Below are positions 31,012 to 38,835 of a stretch of 43,209 nucleotides of DNA, piece by piece; the stretch's first letter is position 1, and each line of letters opens with the position of its first letter. This DNA comes from Candidatus Contendibacter sp. (lineage in GTDB: Bacteria; Pseudomonadota; Gammaproteobacteria; Competibacterales; Competibacteraceae), in the NCBI GenBank assembly GCA_029624765.1, contig JARSSO010000057.1, forward strand, positions 1-43,209, in the 5' to 3' direction. A model generated the notes under the pieces. It had not been told where the DNA came from. It saw only the letters and a program-made list of their open reading frames with translations, and did no database searches. The translations under genes and the position numbers were made by a program.

Positions 31012-33474
31012 TCAGGTCAGCCGCAGGGTGGCGATCATCACCCCGTGATCCTCCGGGCAGGACTTGATGGTGAAGCCCATCGCCCGGCACAGCGCCAGCA
31101 TCGGCTGGTTCTCGGCCAGGATTTCCCCGAACAACTCGTGGATGCCCTGATCGCGGGCGTAACTGATCAACCGGCGCAACAGCAGGCTGCTCAACCCCAT
31201 GCCCACGGCGTCCTGCGTCAGAATGATGGCGAACTCGGCGCCTTCCCGGTCTGGGTCGCCGACCAGCCGGGCCACGCCGCAACCTTCCGGCGCTTGTCCC
31301 GGCCGTTGTCGCAACACGCCCAGCGCCATTTCCCGGTCGTAGTCGATCTGGGTCAGTCGAGCCATGTCGGCGTGGGTCAATTCCTTGACGGTATGCATGA
31401 AGCGCATCCGAACTTCCTCCGGCGACAGCCGGGCGAAACCGGCGACGAAGGCTGGTTCGTCTTCCGGGCGCACTGGTCGGATCAACAGGGCGCCGCCGTC
31501 CGGCAGCGGTACGGTCTCCTCCAGTTCGCGCGGATAGGGCCGGATCGCCAGCCGCCGATGGGCCGGTCCCGCGAAGGTCGCGACGCCGATCCGCGCGCCG
31601 CCGACCACGACACGGTCGGCTACGGTGAAAATGGGTTCCAACTCCAGTTCGACGACTTCACCCAGATCGGCGATCAGTTGCGCGACCTTGACCAGCATCA
31701 GGGCAAAATCATTCAACGCATGTTCGGTAACGCCGATGTCTTGTGGGCGTTGCCCGATCCGGCCGTGCCGAAGCGCTTCCCGTGCCAGCACCGGATTGAG
31801 TGGCGGCAAGGCGATGACGTATTCGTCGGAAGACGCCGCCGTTTCGCTTGGCCCAAACCGCAACACGGGGCCGAAGGCCGGATCATGGACCAGGCGAATG
31901 GACCATGCCGGCGATCCAGGTGGAACAGGGGACGCGGAAGTCCCTTCGTTCGACGCCAGTACGATGCCATGGGCGGCCAGAAGGGTCCGGGTTTCCGCCG
32001 TGGTCAACTGGTCCCGACCCTCGGCCAGCGCGGTTTGGATCAGTTGTCGCCCGGTGGCGAGATCGGCGCCGAACAATTCCGGTAGATCCGGTGGTGTTTC
32101 CATCAATGCGAGCTGGTGGCGCCGATGACGCCAGCGGTGCATGAAAGCATGGATTGCGTCGTTGGGAGTGTCGTAACTGGGAATGCCCTGAGTCTGGAAC
32201 CGGCGCCGGGCCTCGCGGACGCTGTCGGCGCCCAGCCAGCAGGCCAGCACGCCGGCACGCGCGCCGGGGGGAGAGTGGACAAGGGCCTCGATCACCGCGT
32301 TGGCGGCATCGGTGGCCGAGTTCAGCGCGCTGGGCGCGTGCAAGGCCAGCAGACCATCGATTTCCGTGTCCCGCAGCAGAAGGGTCACGGCGGCGGCGAA
32401 CCGGGCGGGATCGGCGTCCATGCCCAAATCGAGAGGGTTGGTGGGCGCAACGCCGGGAGGTAGAAGGTCCGCCAGAGCCGCCTGGGTCGCGGAACTCCAT
32501 CGGGCCAGCCGACCTCCTTCGGCCAGTAGCGCATCGGCCGCCAGCAGGCCCAGTCCCCGGCCATTGCCGAAAATCGCCAGCCGGTCGCCGGTGACTGGCG
32601 AATCAAGTTCCAGGGTTTCGGCGGTCCACAACAGTTCCCGCAGCGACTGGACCCGTAAGATCCCCACCCGCCGGAACGCGGCGTCGTAAATGGCGTCGGT
32701 CTGGCGGGAGAACGCATCGCCACCCCGACCGAGACGCACCGCCAGCACCGGCTTGATCTGCGCCGCCGCCCGTGCCGCCGACAGGAACGGGCGGGCGGTC
32801 GCCACCTCTGTCGGCAAGGACGAGGAGAGCGTTTCCAGCACCAGCAGAATGGCGCGAGTGTCGGGATCGTGGCTCAATCCGTCCAGCACTTCGTCGTAGT
32901 TCAGATCATCGCCATCGCCCAGGGCGACGATGCTGGAGAAGCCGATGTCCTGGGCGGTGGCCCATTCCAGGATCGGTGTCAGCACCGACCCCTCGGGCGC
33001 GATCAGGGCCAGATGACCGGGGCGAGGAAAAACCGGACTGAGCGAGGCGTTCAGACCCCAGCGTGGCGCGATGACGCCGCAACTGCCCGGCCCCAGCAAG
33101 CGCAAGCCTTGCGAACGGGCCACGTCGCGCCAAATCCGCGCCTCGTCGCGGGAGCCGGCGGCGGTGGCGATCAAGGTGATGCGCGCGCCGTGTCGGCCCA
33201 GCGTGGTCAGCAGTTCGGGCACGGTCGGCGGCGGCGTGGCGATGACCGCCAGTTCCGGGGCGCGGGGCAGATCGGCCAGGTGCTGGCGGGCTGGCATGTT
33301 TTGCACGCGCGCATGGTGGCGGTTGACCAGGAACAGTTCACCCTTGAACCCGCCAGCCAACAGATTGCGGGTCAACGCCGCGCCGATGGAGCCGGGCCGC
33401 TCGCTGGCGCCGATCAGCGCGATGGAGGCGGGATTGAACAGAGACCGTGAAGAGAAGGTGGGCATCGCTGTCAC
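31012..33474 (-). CDS. Pat/YfiQ-type protein acetyltransferase with a shortened acyl-CoA-synthetase part
   Basis: The 820-residue protein joins an NDP-forming acyl-CoA-synthetase-like region to a C-terminal GNAT domain. A CoA-binding domain opens (FNPASIALIGASERPGSIG), followed by the ligase-like domain (LLGPGSCGVIAP). The catalytic SHTG segment of active synthetases is replaced by DAIYDAAFRRVGI, as in E. coli Pat. The ATP-grasp part is short: AAHGIVLAS leads almost directly to HDPAFGPVLRFG, so the stretch that holds the ATP-binding Lys is missing. The GNAT part has MHTVKELTHADMARLTQIDYDREMALGVL. In E. coli Pat acetylates lysines such as that of Acs. Regulation by acyl-CoA or cAMP cannot be judged. 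Ligase activity is unlikely. Confidence 0.87.
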   Translation of the reverse strand: MTAMPTFSSRSLFNPASIALIGASERPGSIGAALTRNLLAGGFKGELFLVNRHHARVQNMPARQHLADLPRAPELAVIATPPPTVPELLTTLGRHGARITLIATAAGSRDEARIWRDVARSQGLRLLGPGSCGVIAPRWGLNASLSPVFPRPGHLALIAPEGSVLTPILEWATAQDIGFSSIVALGDGDDLNYDEVLDGLSHDPDTRAILLVLETLSSSLPTEVATARPFLSAARAAAQIKPVLAVRLGRGGDAFSRQTDAIYDAAFRRVGILRVQSLRELLWTAETLELDSPVTGDRLAIFGNGRGLGLLAADALLAEGGRLARWSSATQAALADLLPPGVAPTNPLDLGMDADPARFAAAVTLLLRDTEIDGLLALHAPSALNSATDAANAVIEALVHSPPGARAGVLACWLGADSVREARRRFQTQGIPSYDTPNDAIHAFMHRWRHRRHQLALMETPPDLPELFGADLATGRQLIQTALAEGRDQLTTAETRTLLAAHGIVLASNEGTSASPVPPGSPAWSIRLVHDPAFGPVLRFGPSETAASSDEYVIALPPLNPVLAREALRHGRIGQRPQDIGVTEHALNDFALMLVKVAQLIADLGEVVELELEPIFTVADRVVVGGARIGVATFAGPAHRRLAIRPYPRELEETVPLPDGGALLIRPVRPEDEPAFVAGFARLSPEEVRMRFMHTVKELTHADMARLTQIDYDREMALGVLRQRPGQAPEGCGVARLVGDPDREGAEFAIILTQDAVGMGLSSLLLRRLISYARDQGIHELFGEILAENQPMLALCRAMGFTIKSCPEDHGVMIATLRLT

Positions 33475-33660
33475 TCCTGACCGGGAACGGCTCAGGATAT
33501 ACGGCGCGGCGCGGGGGAATACAATGGGCGCGATTGCCCTGGTGTCTTGTGGAGGCTGGCGGCGTAGCCGTGCGAGGAGCTGGAGAACCGTAGTGGGAAA
33601 GCCGGATTCGGCGGGTTACATCGCGCTAACAGCGTCTACGTGCTACGTGTTATAGGTGCT
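33475..33660. other. Intergenic gap between the Pat-type gene and a toxin gene
   Basis: No gene or clear signal is seen. The left part is GC-rich and holds the 5' side of the Pat-type gene; from about 33640 base composition becomes AT-richer, marking the edge of the next patch. Confidence 0.5.
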
Positions 33661-33918
33661 TCATATTCGTTCATATTCGTCATGGGCGCCAACCCAAAAC
33701 CATAGAACGGCATCCCCCTGAAGTATGCAAAGCGCCCGGTAACCCGTGTCGATACGAACTGAATAAATTGGCTTTTTCTTTCCTGCTCTCTTGAAATATA
33801 GACCATGCGCATGGGGGTTTATTTGCCATAACTCATAGGCGCCATCTGCCCGTCTTTTCACGTCTTCGGGTAATTGATCATAGAGTTTCCAAAATTGTGA
33901 AGTCGTTATTGATTTCAT
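33661..33918 (-). CDS. RelE/HigB-like toxin
   Basis: An 85-residue small basic protein. FWKLYDQLPEDVKRRADGAYELWQINPHAHGLYFKR followed by KKPIYSVRIDTGYRALC and WFWVGAHDEYERI matches the RelE/ParE fold of ribosome-dependent mRNA nucleases or gyrase poisons, with the common terminal HDEY segment. It overlaps the upstream antitoxin-like gene by ATGA. Which RelE subgroup it belongs to is not clear. Confidence 0.8.
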   Translation of the reverse strand: MKSITTSQFWKLYDQLPEDVKRRADGAYELWQINPHAHGLYFKRAGKKKPIYSVRIDTGYRALCILQGDAVLWFWVGAHDEYERI

Positions 33919-34232
33919 CCTGGCATGATCCGCCCCTCATCGCTGAATATCATTGGCTTTGTCTTGCCTAGTTGATGCTCAATCAATGCTTCTTCTGCTA
34001 GGCGTTCAAGTAACGTTTGTGCTTCATCGGTTGCAAGCAGTGCATCCCACCGATCATTATCGGCTTTAACTTCAGCCGCGTCTTCTTCTTGGACTAATCT
34101 TTCAGTAAGAATTTTTGCTTCTAGAAAGCGTGCAAAATCAATTAGTTCCTCTGCTTTAGAGGGCGGTAAATTGCGCAGGATTTTGATCAAAGTCTGTTCT
34201 TGGTTTTGCTTAACAGGGGTCTGTGCATTCAT
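33915..34232 (-). CDS. Antitoxin-like partner with a DUF2281-type N-terminus
   Basis: A 105-residue acidic protein. LIKILRNLPPSKAEELIDFARFLEAK resembles the DUF2281 and AbrB-linked antitoxin helix pair; the middle is very acidic (VQEEDAAEVKADNDRWDALL). It lies directly upstream of the toxin with an overlapping stop and start, the usual antitoxin-first order. ATG 34232 has AAGGGG upstream. DNA-binding ability cannot be seen. Confidence 0.7.
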   Translation of the reverse strand: MNAQTPVKQNQEQTLIKILRNLPPSKAEELIDFARFLEAKILTERLVQEEDAAEVKADNDRWDALLATDEAQTLLERLAEEALIEHQLGKTKPMIFSDEGRIMPG

Positions 34233-34283
34233 AAAGATACCCCTTTATCAAGTGATCATTGAAAGCAGATGATGGCGCAGCCA

Positions 34284-34349
34284 AGTAGGGTACGCATAAC
34301 GTACCTTTTCCTAGCGCGGGAAATGATGGTACGCAGTGCGTACCCTACT
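34284..34349. repeat. 13-bp inverted repeat, REP- or MITE-like
   Basis: AGTAGGGTACGCA (34284-34296) pairs exactly with TGCGTACCCTACT (34337-34349) around a 40-bp centre that contains a second, inner GTACC/GGTAC pair. It lies in the gap between the toxin-antitoxin pair and the Ig-like gene. It may act as a terminator or be a dispersed mobile repeat. Confidence 0.7.
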
Positions 34350-34380
34350 GACTAAATGTAACCAAAAACTGTCCGAACCA

Positions 34381-35355
34381 TTAATCGCTAAAAGAGCAAG
34401 GAATATCTTTGACAGGAAACTCTGTTACCAGTAAATCATCAAGCTCGACTCGATAAATTCCATTACAGTTGGGTACACGGTCGACTCGTGCAGATGCATT
34501 CCATAAACCAGGAGGTACCATTATAATTGGATGTGAAACTGTAGTGTAACCGCCATAATGATCAAAAGCATGATCATAAAGGCGATAAATTGGGTTGACG
34601 CCCATACATTTTTGGGTCTTATTCTGAATTTCAATATTAAGCCAACAAAATTGTGCTCCTTGGTAAGAAACAGTCTCATTAACGAGTGATCGAGGTGTAA
34701 ATACAACACCCTTCCACTCTGCACTAACACCTAATCCTGGGACACTACTACTTACACCACCTCCAGATTGTGGAGTAATTTGGGAAATTACAAACCCTTG
34801 TATAGCAGGTTTCCAATTCAAGCGAATATCATAACTTTTACCATCTGCAACGATGCCTTTAATTACTATCGTACTGTTTTCTTTTGAAACACTAGCACTA
34901 TAAAGTCCTACCTCTGCCGGATCACGCATGAATGGATTATCAAACCGCGTAACATTAAAATTAACACCAACATCGTGCGCACCGCCATAATTATCAATCG
35001 CACGGATCGTCATAGTATGCTGCCCAGCACCCAACTCGGAATAGTTCATTGCCATGGAAAACCCTGATTGCATAGAATCAGGATATGCAGGATAAGCTGC
35101 ACCTACATCAGTACGTATACCACCTATCGGAATATTTGTTTTAAATACACGGTCAATGTAAAGCTCTATTCTTTGAATAGGTTTAGGTGCTACCGCCCAC
35201 CCACGCACATTAGATACTCCTGAATAAGTGCTGCCGCTAGCTGGCTCCTCCAATTCCATCACAACGTCGCCGTCAGCAATAGCAATATCATATTTTAGTA
35301 AGATAACAGAAAATGCGATATATACAGCAAACCTAATAAAATGAACTGTTTTCAT
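34381..35355 (-). CDS. Secreted protein with an Ig-like domain, function unknown
   Basis: A 324-residue protein with a signal peptide (1-27, cleavage near IAIA-DG). Residues about 33-136 form an Ig-like domain (EEPASGSTYSGVSNVRGWAV, IELYIDRVFKTNIPIGG, GAGQHTMTIRAIDNYGG). The GWAV, IPxGG and SGFSMAMNYS pattern recurs in many bacterial surface or exported proteins. The second half (about 140-324) has no recognised family; it holds three Cys (QFCWL, KCMGV, NCNGI plus IPCSF at the end). The gene is clearly AT-richer than its surroundings and uses AT-rich codons, so recent transfer is likely. It follows the lipoprotein gene by 112 bp on the same strand. Confidence 0.7.
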   Translation of the reverse strand: MKTVHFIRFAVYIAFSVILLKYDIAIADGDVVMELEEPASGSTYSGVSNVRGWAVAPKPIQRIELYIDRVFKTNIPIGGIRTDVGAAYPAYPDSMQSGFSMAMNYSELGAGQHTMTIRAIDNYGGAHDVGVNFNVTRFDNPFMRDPAEVGLYSASVSKENSTIVIKGIVADGKSYDIRLNWKPAIQGFVISQITPQSGGGVSSSVPGLGVSAEWKGVVFTPRSLVNETVSYQGAQFCWLNIEIQNKTQKCMGVNPIYRLYDHAFDHYGGYTTVSHPIIMVPPGLWNASARVDRVPNCNGIYRVELDDLLVTEFPVKDIPCSFSD

Positions 35356-35467
35356 GGTAAACCTATGTGTCCTGTTCCCTGTGGTTAATAGACTTGATTT
35401 GGCTTAATTGCACAACAGCGTTGTAAGGGCTGGTCACGCTACGTTAACCCGCCTACGTGCTGTTGCC

Positions 35468-36172
35468 TTAATAGGTGCCACGTTCAGCAAGTTGGTTGTG
35501 CGCATGCACCATTGCCGCAATAGCTGTTTCCCCTCTTGGACTTTTTGCAATGCCACTAAAACTAGCGGACGTTAGTCCAAGAGCACCGACGCCACCACTT
35601 AGGTTAATTGAAGAGCTTTCCCCGGTAAAAACCGTCAGCTCATTTGTTTTTCTCCTTGTTACGTTAAGAATCACCTGTGCTTCATTTTTCTGAACGCTAC
35701 CTGCGATCGCTCCAGCGATCATGCCTCCGACGCCAAACATGCTGCCAACGCTAGCCAAGCCACCCCCCATAGCAGACGTCGCCTGCTCTGGAATTGACAT
35801 ATCGATTTCAATGATATAATCGGCGCGATTTTTGGCTTGCGAATGCAGGAGCTTGAAGCAGCGTGATTCCTGCATGATGACTTTCATCATCGGTATAGGA
35901 TCACTAAAACCATATATTTGGCTCATCATCTGGCGATGGATTGCCATTGATTGAGAAATTCCATAAGGGTCATCACCAGTAGCATAAAGAAGAACTGCCG
36001 TACCCATCGGCTTCCCACACTTCTTGATAACGTTTCCTCCTTCATGTGCGGACTGGGTAGCAACAACTCGGCTCTCAGTAGAGCCACCAACTGTGGGCAC
36101 CGTCGCATTACAACCAGCCACACTTAGAACAGCAGCCGCAAAGGTTGCTATCAGAACCTGTTTCGCTTTCAT
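35468..36172 (-). CDS. Lipoprotein, possibly CsgG/HfaB-like
   Basis: A 234-residue lipoprotein: MKAKQVLIATFAAAVLSVAGC carries a lipobox with Cys 21. The part NRADYIIEIDMS followed by a Gly-rich turn and QVILNVTRRKTNELTVFTGESSSI resembles CsgG/HfaB outer-membrane secretion proteins (strand, then TGE at a turn), but the match is weak and no curli-like genes are nearby. I chose ATG 36172, which has AGGTG at five bases; the neighbouring ATG 36175 and the longer frame to 36199 are alternatives. AT-rich like the Ig-like gene downstream and probably acquired with it. Confidence 0.6.
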   Translation of the reverse strand: MKAKQVLIATFAAAVLSVAGCNATVPTVGGSTESRVVATQSAHEGGNVIKKCGKPMGTAVLLYATGDDPYGISQSMAIHRQMMSQIYGFSDPIPMMKVIMQESRCFKLLHSQAKNRADYIIEIDMSIPEQATSAMGGGLASVGSMFGVGGMIAGAIAGSVQKNEAQVILNVTRRKTNELTVFTGESSSINLSGGVGALGLTSASFSGIAKSPRGETAIAAMVHAHNQLAERGTY

Positions 36173-36445
36173 CATTTCACCTGATTGCATGTTTGGCATT
36201 TTTGCATTCTCTCAATACTCCACAATGCTACTCGATATTTATAATCAAAAAATTTAAAGATGCAACTGTTACTTTCTGTTTCAACCAGCGGAAAAGACGA
36301 GCTTTTTTTATCCACGCCATCGCGCCTGAAAACCTTTAAATGTAATTATAATGAGGCATTTTTAAGATAAGCCACGCCATCCAGGCAGGACGACGGAACG
36401 GGGCTACAATCAAGGTAGGTTCATAACCCTCGCGGGGATTCCGAC
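36173..36445. other. AT-rich divergent intergenic region
   Basis: The 273 bp separate the lipoprotein (minus) from nfeD (plus). TATAAA-like and TATAAT-like hexamers occur on both strands, including TATAAT at 36347-36352 on the plus strand, but no convincing paired -35 is seen. Small open frames inside are not supported. Base composition changes back to GC-rich near 36370. Confidence 0.45.
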
Positions 36446-37846
36446 ATGCGCATTCTGGCGGCGCTGATCTTGGCGGGAACGCTGGCGGTGTTGGGCGGGA
36501 ACGCAGCGGCGGCCATGTCCACGCCTGGTCTGGCACTGACGCTGGAAGTGCATGGCACCATCGACCCGGCCAGCCGCGATTTCATCCTGCGCGGGCTGAC
36601 GCAGGCGCGGGAACGTAGCGCCGCTGTCGCGATCCTCAAGCTGGACACCCCCGGCGGGCTGGACAGCTCGATGCGCGACATCATCCAGGCGATCCTGGCC
36701 TCGCCGGTGCCGGTGATCGGCTACGTCGCCCCGGACGGCGCCCGCGCTGCCAGCGCCGGTGTCTATATCCTCTATGCCTGCCACCTCGCCGCCATGGCCC
36801 CGGCCACCAATCTCGGGGCGGCCACCCCGGTTCAGCTTGGCGGTCTGCCGCTGCCGACCCCATCGCCGCGTGAACCGGTCAAGGAACCGACCACGCCGAA
36901 ATCCGGTGAACCTTCCGCCGCTCCATCAGCGCCCACCCCCGCGCCCGCCGACGCCATGGAACGCAAACTGATCAACAACGCCCGCGCCTACCTCCGTGCC
37001 CTGGCCCAACTGCGCGGGCGCAACGCCGAGTGGGCGGAGAAAGCCGTCACCGAGGCCGCCAGTCTCAGCGCCCGGGACGCGCTGCAACAGGGTGTGATCG
37101 AGCTGATCGCCGCTGACCTTCCCGATCTGCTGCGCCAGGCCGACGGTCGGCCAGTGGCCACGGTCGGCGGCAACTCAACGCTGGCGACCCAGGGCTTGAC
37201 GGTCGAAACCCTCCAACCCGACTGGCGCACCCAATTGCTGGGGATGATTGCCCATCCCATGACCGCCTACATCCTGCTGCTGGTCGGGGTATACGGATTG
37301 GTGTTCGAACTGGCCCATCCCGGCATGGCCGCGCCGGGCGTGCTGGGCGGCATCTGCCTGTTGCTGGCGCTGTTCGCTTTTCAGGTCATGCCGGTCAACG
37401 CCGCTGGGCTGGCACTGTTGCTGCTGGGGTTGGCGTTCATGATCGCCGAGGCGTTCATGCCCAGCTTCGGCGCACTGGGCCTCGGCGGCGTCGCCGCCTT
37501 CGTCGCCGGTTCGCTGCTGCTGTGGGACGAGACCGGTCCCGGCTATGAAATCCCGCTCGCCCTGATTCTCGGTTTCGCCCTGGCCAGCGTCGTACTGCTG
37601 ATCGGTCTGGCGACGCTGTTGATCCGCCAGCGTGCCCGGCCGGTGGTCAGCGGCGCGGAGGAACTGCTGGGCGCGACCGGCGCGGTCATGGCCGACGACC
37701 CCGGCCGGGTCCGGGTGCATAGCGAATCCTGGCTCGCCCGCGCGCCCCGGCCGCTGCGGCCGGGGGAACCGGTGCGCGTGACCGGGCGGGAAGGATTAAC
37801 CTTGTTGGTGCAACCCCTGGATTTTAATAAGGAGGAATCGCCATGA
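36446..37846 (+). CDS. NfeD / membrane ClpP-class serine protease
   Basis: A 466-residue protein with a signal peptide (about 1-23), a ClpP-like protease domain with nucleophile S103 (ARAASAGVYIL) and base K174 (MERKLINNAR), a Pro-rich insertion at about 136-168, and a membrane part of four to five helices (about 265-395), ending in a small beta-barrel NfeD domain (GATGAVMADDPGRVRV). This is the long NfeD type that cleaves stomatin-like partners in archaea. It is co-translated with the slipin that follows: its stop TGA overlaps the next ATG. The Pro-rich insertion is lineage-specific. Confidence 0.92.
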   Translation: MRILAALILAGTLAVLGGNAAAAMSTPGLALTLEVHGTIDPASRDFILRGLTQARERSAAVAILKLDTPGGLDSSMRDIIQAILASPVPVIGYVAPDGARAASAGVYILYACHLAAMAPATNLGAATPVQLGGLPLPTPSPREPVKEPTTPKSGEPSAAPSAPTPAPADAMERKLINNARAYLRALAQLRGRNAEWAEKAVTEAASLSARDALQQGVIELIAADLPDLLRQADGRPVATVGGNSTLATQGLTVETLQPDWRTQLLGMIAHPMTAYILLLVGVYGLVFELAHPGMAAPGVLGGICLLLALFAFQVMPVNAAGLALLLLGLAFMIAEAFMPSFGALGLGGVAAFVAGSLLLWDETGPGYEIPLALILGFALASVVLLIGLATLLIRQRARPVVSGAEELLGATGAVMADDPGRVRVHSESWLARAPRPLRPGEPVRVTGREGLTLLVQPLDFNKEESP

Positions 37847-38619
37847 TGTTCTTCAATCCGATTGTTATCGCGCTGTTGCTCGTGCTGGCGCTGGCGCTCG
37901 CTTCCATCAAGGTATTGTACGAATACGAACGCGGCGTGGTGTTCTTTCTGGGCCGCTTCCAGGCGGTCATGGGGCCGGGATTGATCATCGTGGTCCCGGT
38001 GATCCAGCAAATGAAGCGGGTGGATTTGCGCACCATCGTCATGGACGTGCCCAGCCAGGACGTGATCTCCCGCGACAACGTCTCGGTCAAGGTCGACGCG
38101 GTGATCTACTTTCGGGTGATCGAACCGCAGCGAGCCATCATTCAGGTCGAGGATTACTACATGGCCACCAGCCAGTTGGCGCAAACCACGTTGCGGTCGG
38201 TGCTGGGCCAGCACGAACTGGACGAGATGCTGGCCGGGCGGGACGAATTGAACCGGGATATTCAAGGTATTCTGGACAGCGAGACCGATATATGGGGCAT
38301 CAAGGTCTCCAACGTGGAGATCAAGCGGGTGGATTTGGACGAGAGCATGATCCGCGCCATTGCCCGCCAGGCCGAGGCCGAGCGCGAGCGACGGGCCAAG
38401 ATCATCAACGCCGAGGGCGAGTTCCAGGCCGCCGAGCGGATTCGCCAGGCCGCCGAGATCATCGCCTCCCAACCGCAGGCCCTGCAACTGCGCTATTTGC
38501 AGACGCTCAACGACATCGGCATCCAGAACAACACCACCGTGGTATTTCCGGTGCCGCTGGACTTGCTCAAGCCGCTGCTGACCATGGCGGAGCGGGGGGA
38601 ACGGGAGGCGCGCGGCTAG
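37843..38619 (+). CDS. Slipin (stomatin/prohibitin-like SPFH protein)
   Basis: A 258-residue SPFH protein: one N-terminal membrane helix (about 5-22), then YEYERGVVFFLGRFQAVMGPGLI, the PHB domain with VDLRTIVMDVPSQDVISRDNVSV, and a coiled-coil C-terminal part (ARQAEAERERRAKIINAEGE). A strong AAGGAGG lies seven bases before ATG 37843. It forms the classic pair with NfeD, making membrane microdomain scaffolds regulated by the protease. Named qmcA-like in some genomes, but slipin is the safer term. Confidence 0.93.
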   Translation: MMFFNPIVIALLLVLALALASIKVLYEYERGVVFFLGRFQAVMGPGLIIVVPVIQQMKRVDLRTIVMDVPSQDVISRDNVSVKVDAVIYFRVIEPQRAIIQVEDYYMATSQLAQTTLRSVLGQHELDEMLAGRDELNRDIQGILDSETDIWGIKVSNVEIKRVDLDESMIRAIARQAEAERERRAKIINAEGEFQAAERIRQAAEIIASQPQALQLRYLQTLNDIGIQNNTTVVFPVPLDLLKPLLTMAERGEREARG

Positions 38620-38650
38620 GCGGACGCGGCGGGAACGCCAGCTCGTATTC

Positions 38651-38746
38651 TCGTTCCCACGCTCCAGCGTGGGAATACCGTTTGGGCCGTTCCAGCGGCC
38701 CGCGACGCTGGAGCGTGGGAGCCAGGTGAACGTGGGAGCCAGGTGA
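38651..38746. repeat. Intergenic repeat cluster
   Basis: TTCCCACGCT and AGCGTGGGAA (38654-38675) form a tight hairpin with a 2-base loop. A 15-bp stretch of it recurs inverted at 38706-38720. Then a 16-bp direct repeat, CGTGGGAGCCAGGTGA, occurs at 38714-38729 and 38731-38746. This looks like a composite of dispersed palindromic repeats in the slipin-lipase gap; it could also stop transcription from the slipin gene. Confidence 0.75.
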
Positions 38747-38835
38747 GAACACGGCGGAAACGCCAGTTCCATCAAGGCGTCCTGGCCCGGCGGCGCTAAA
38801 CTCCCAGCGATTCCAGCCACTGTTAAGCCGCCTCG

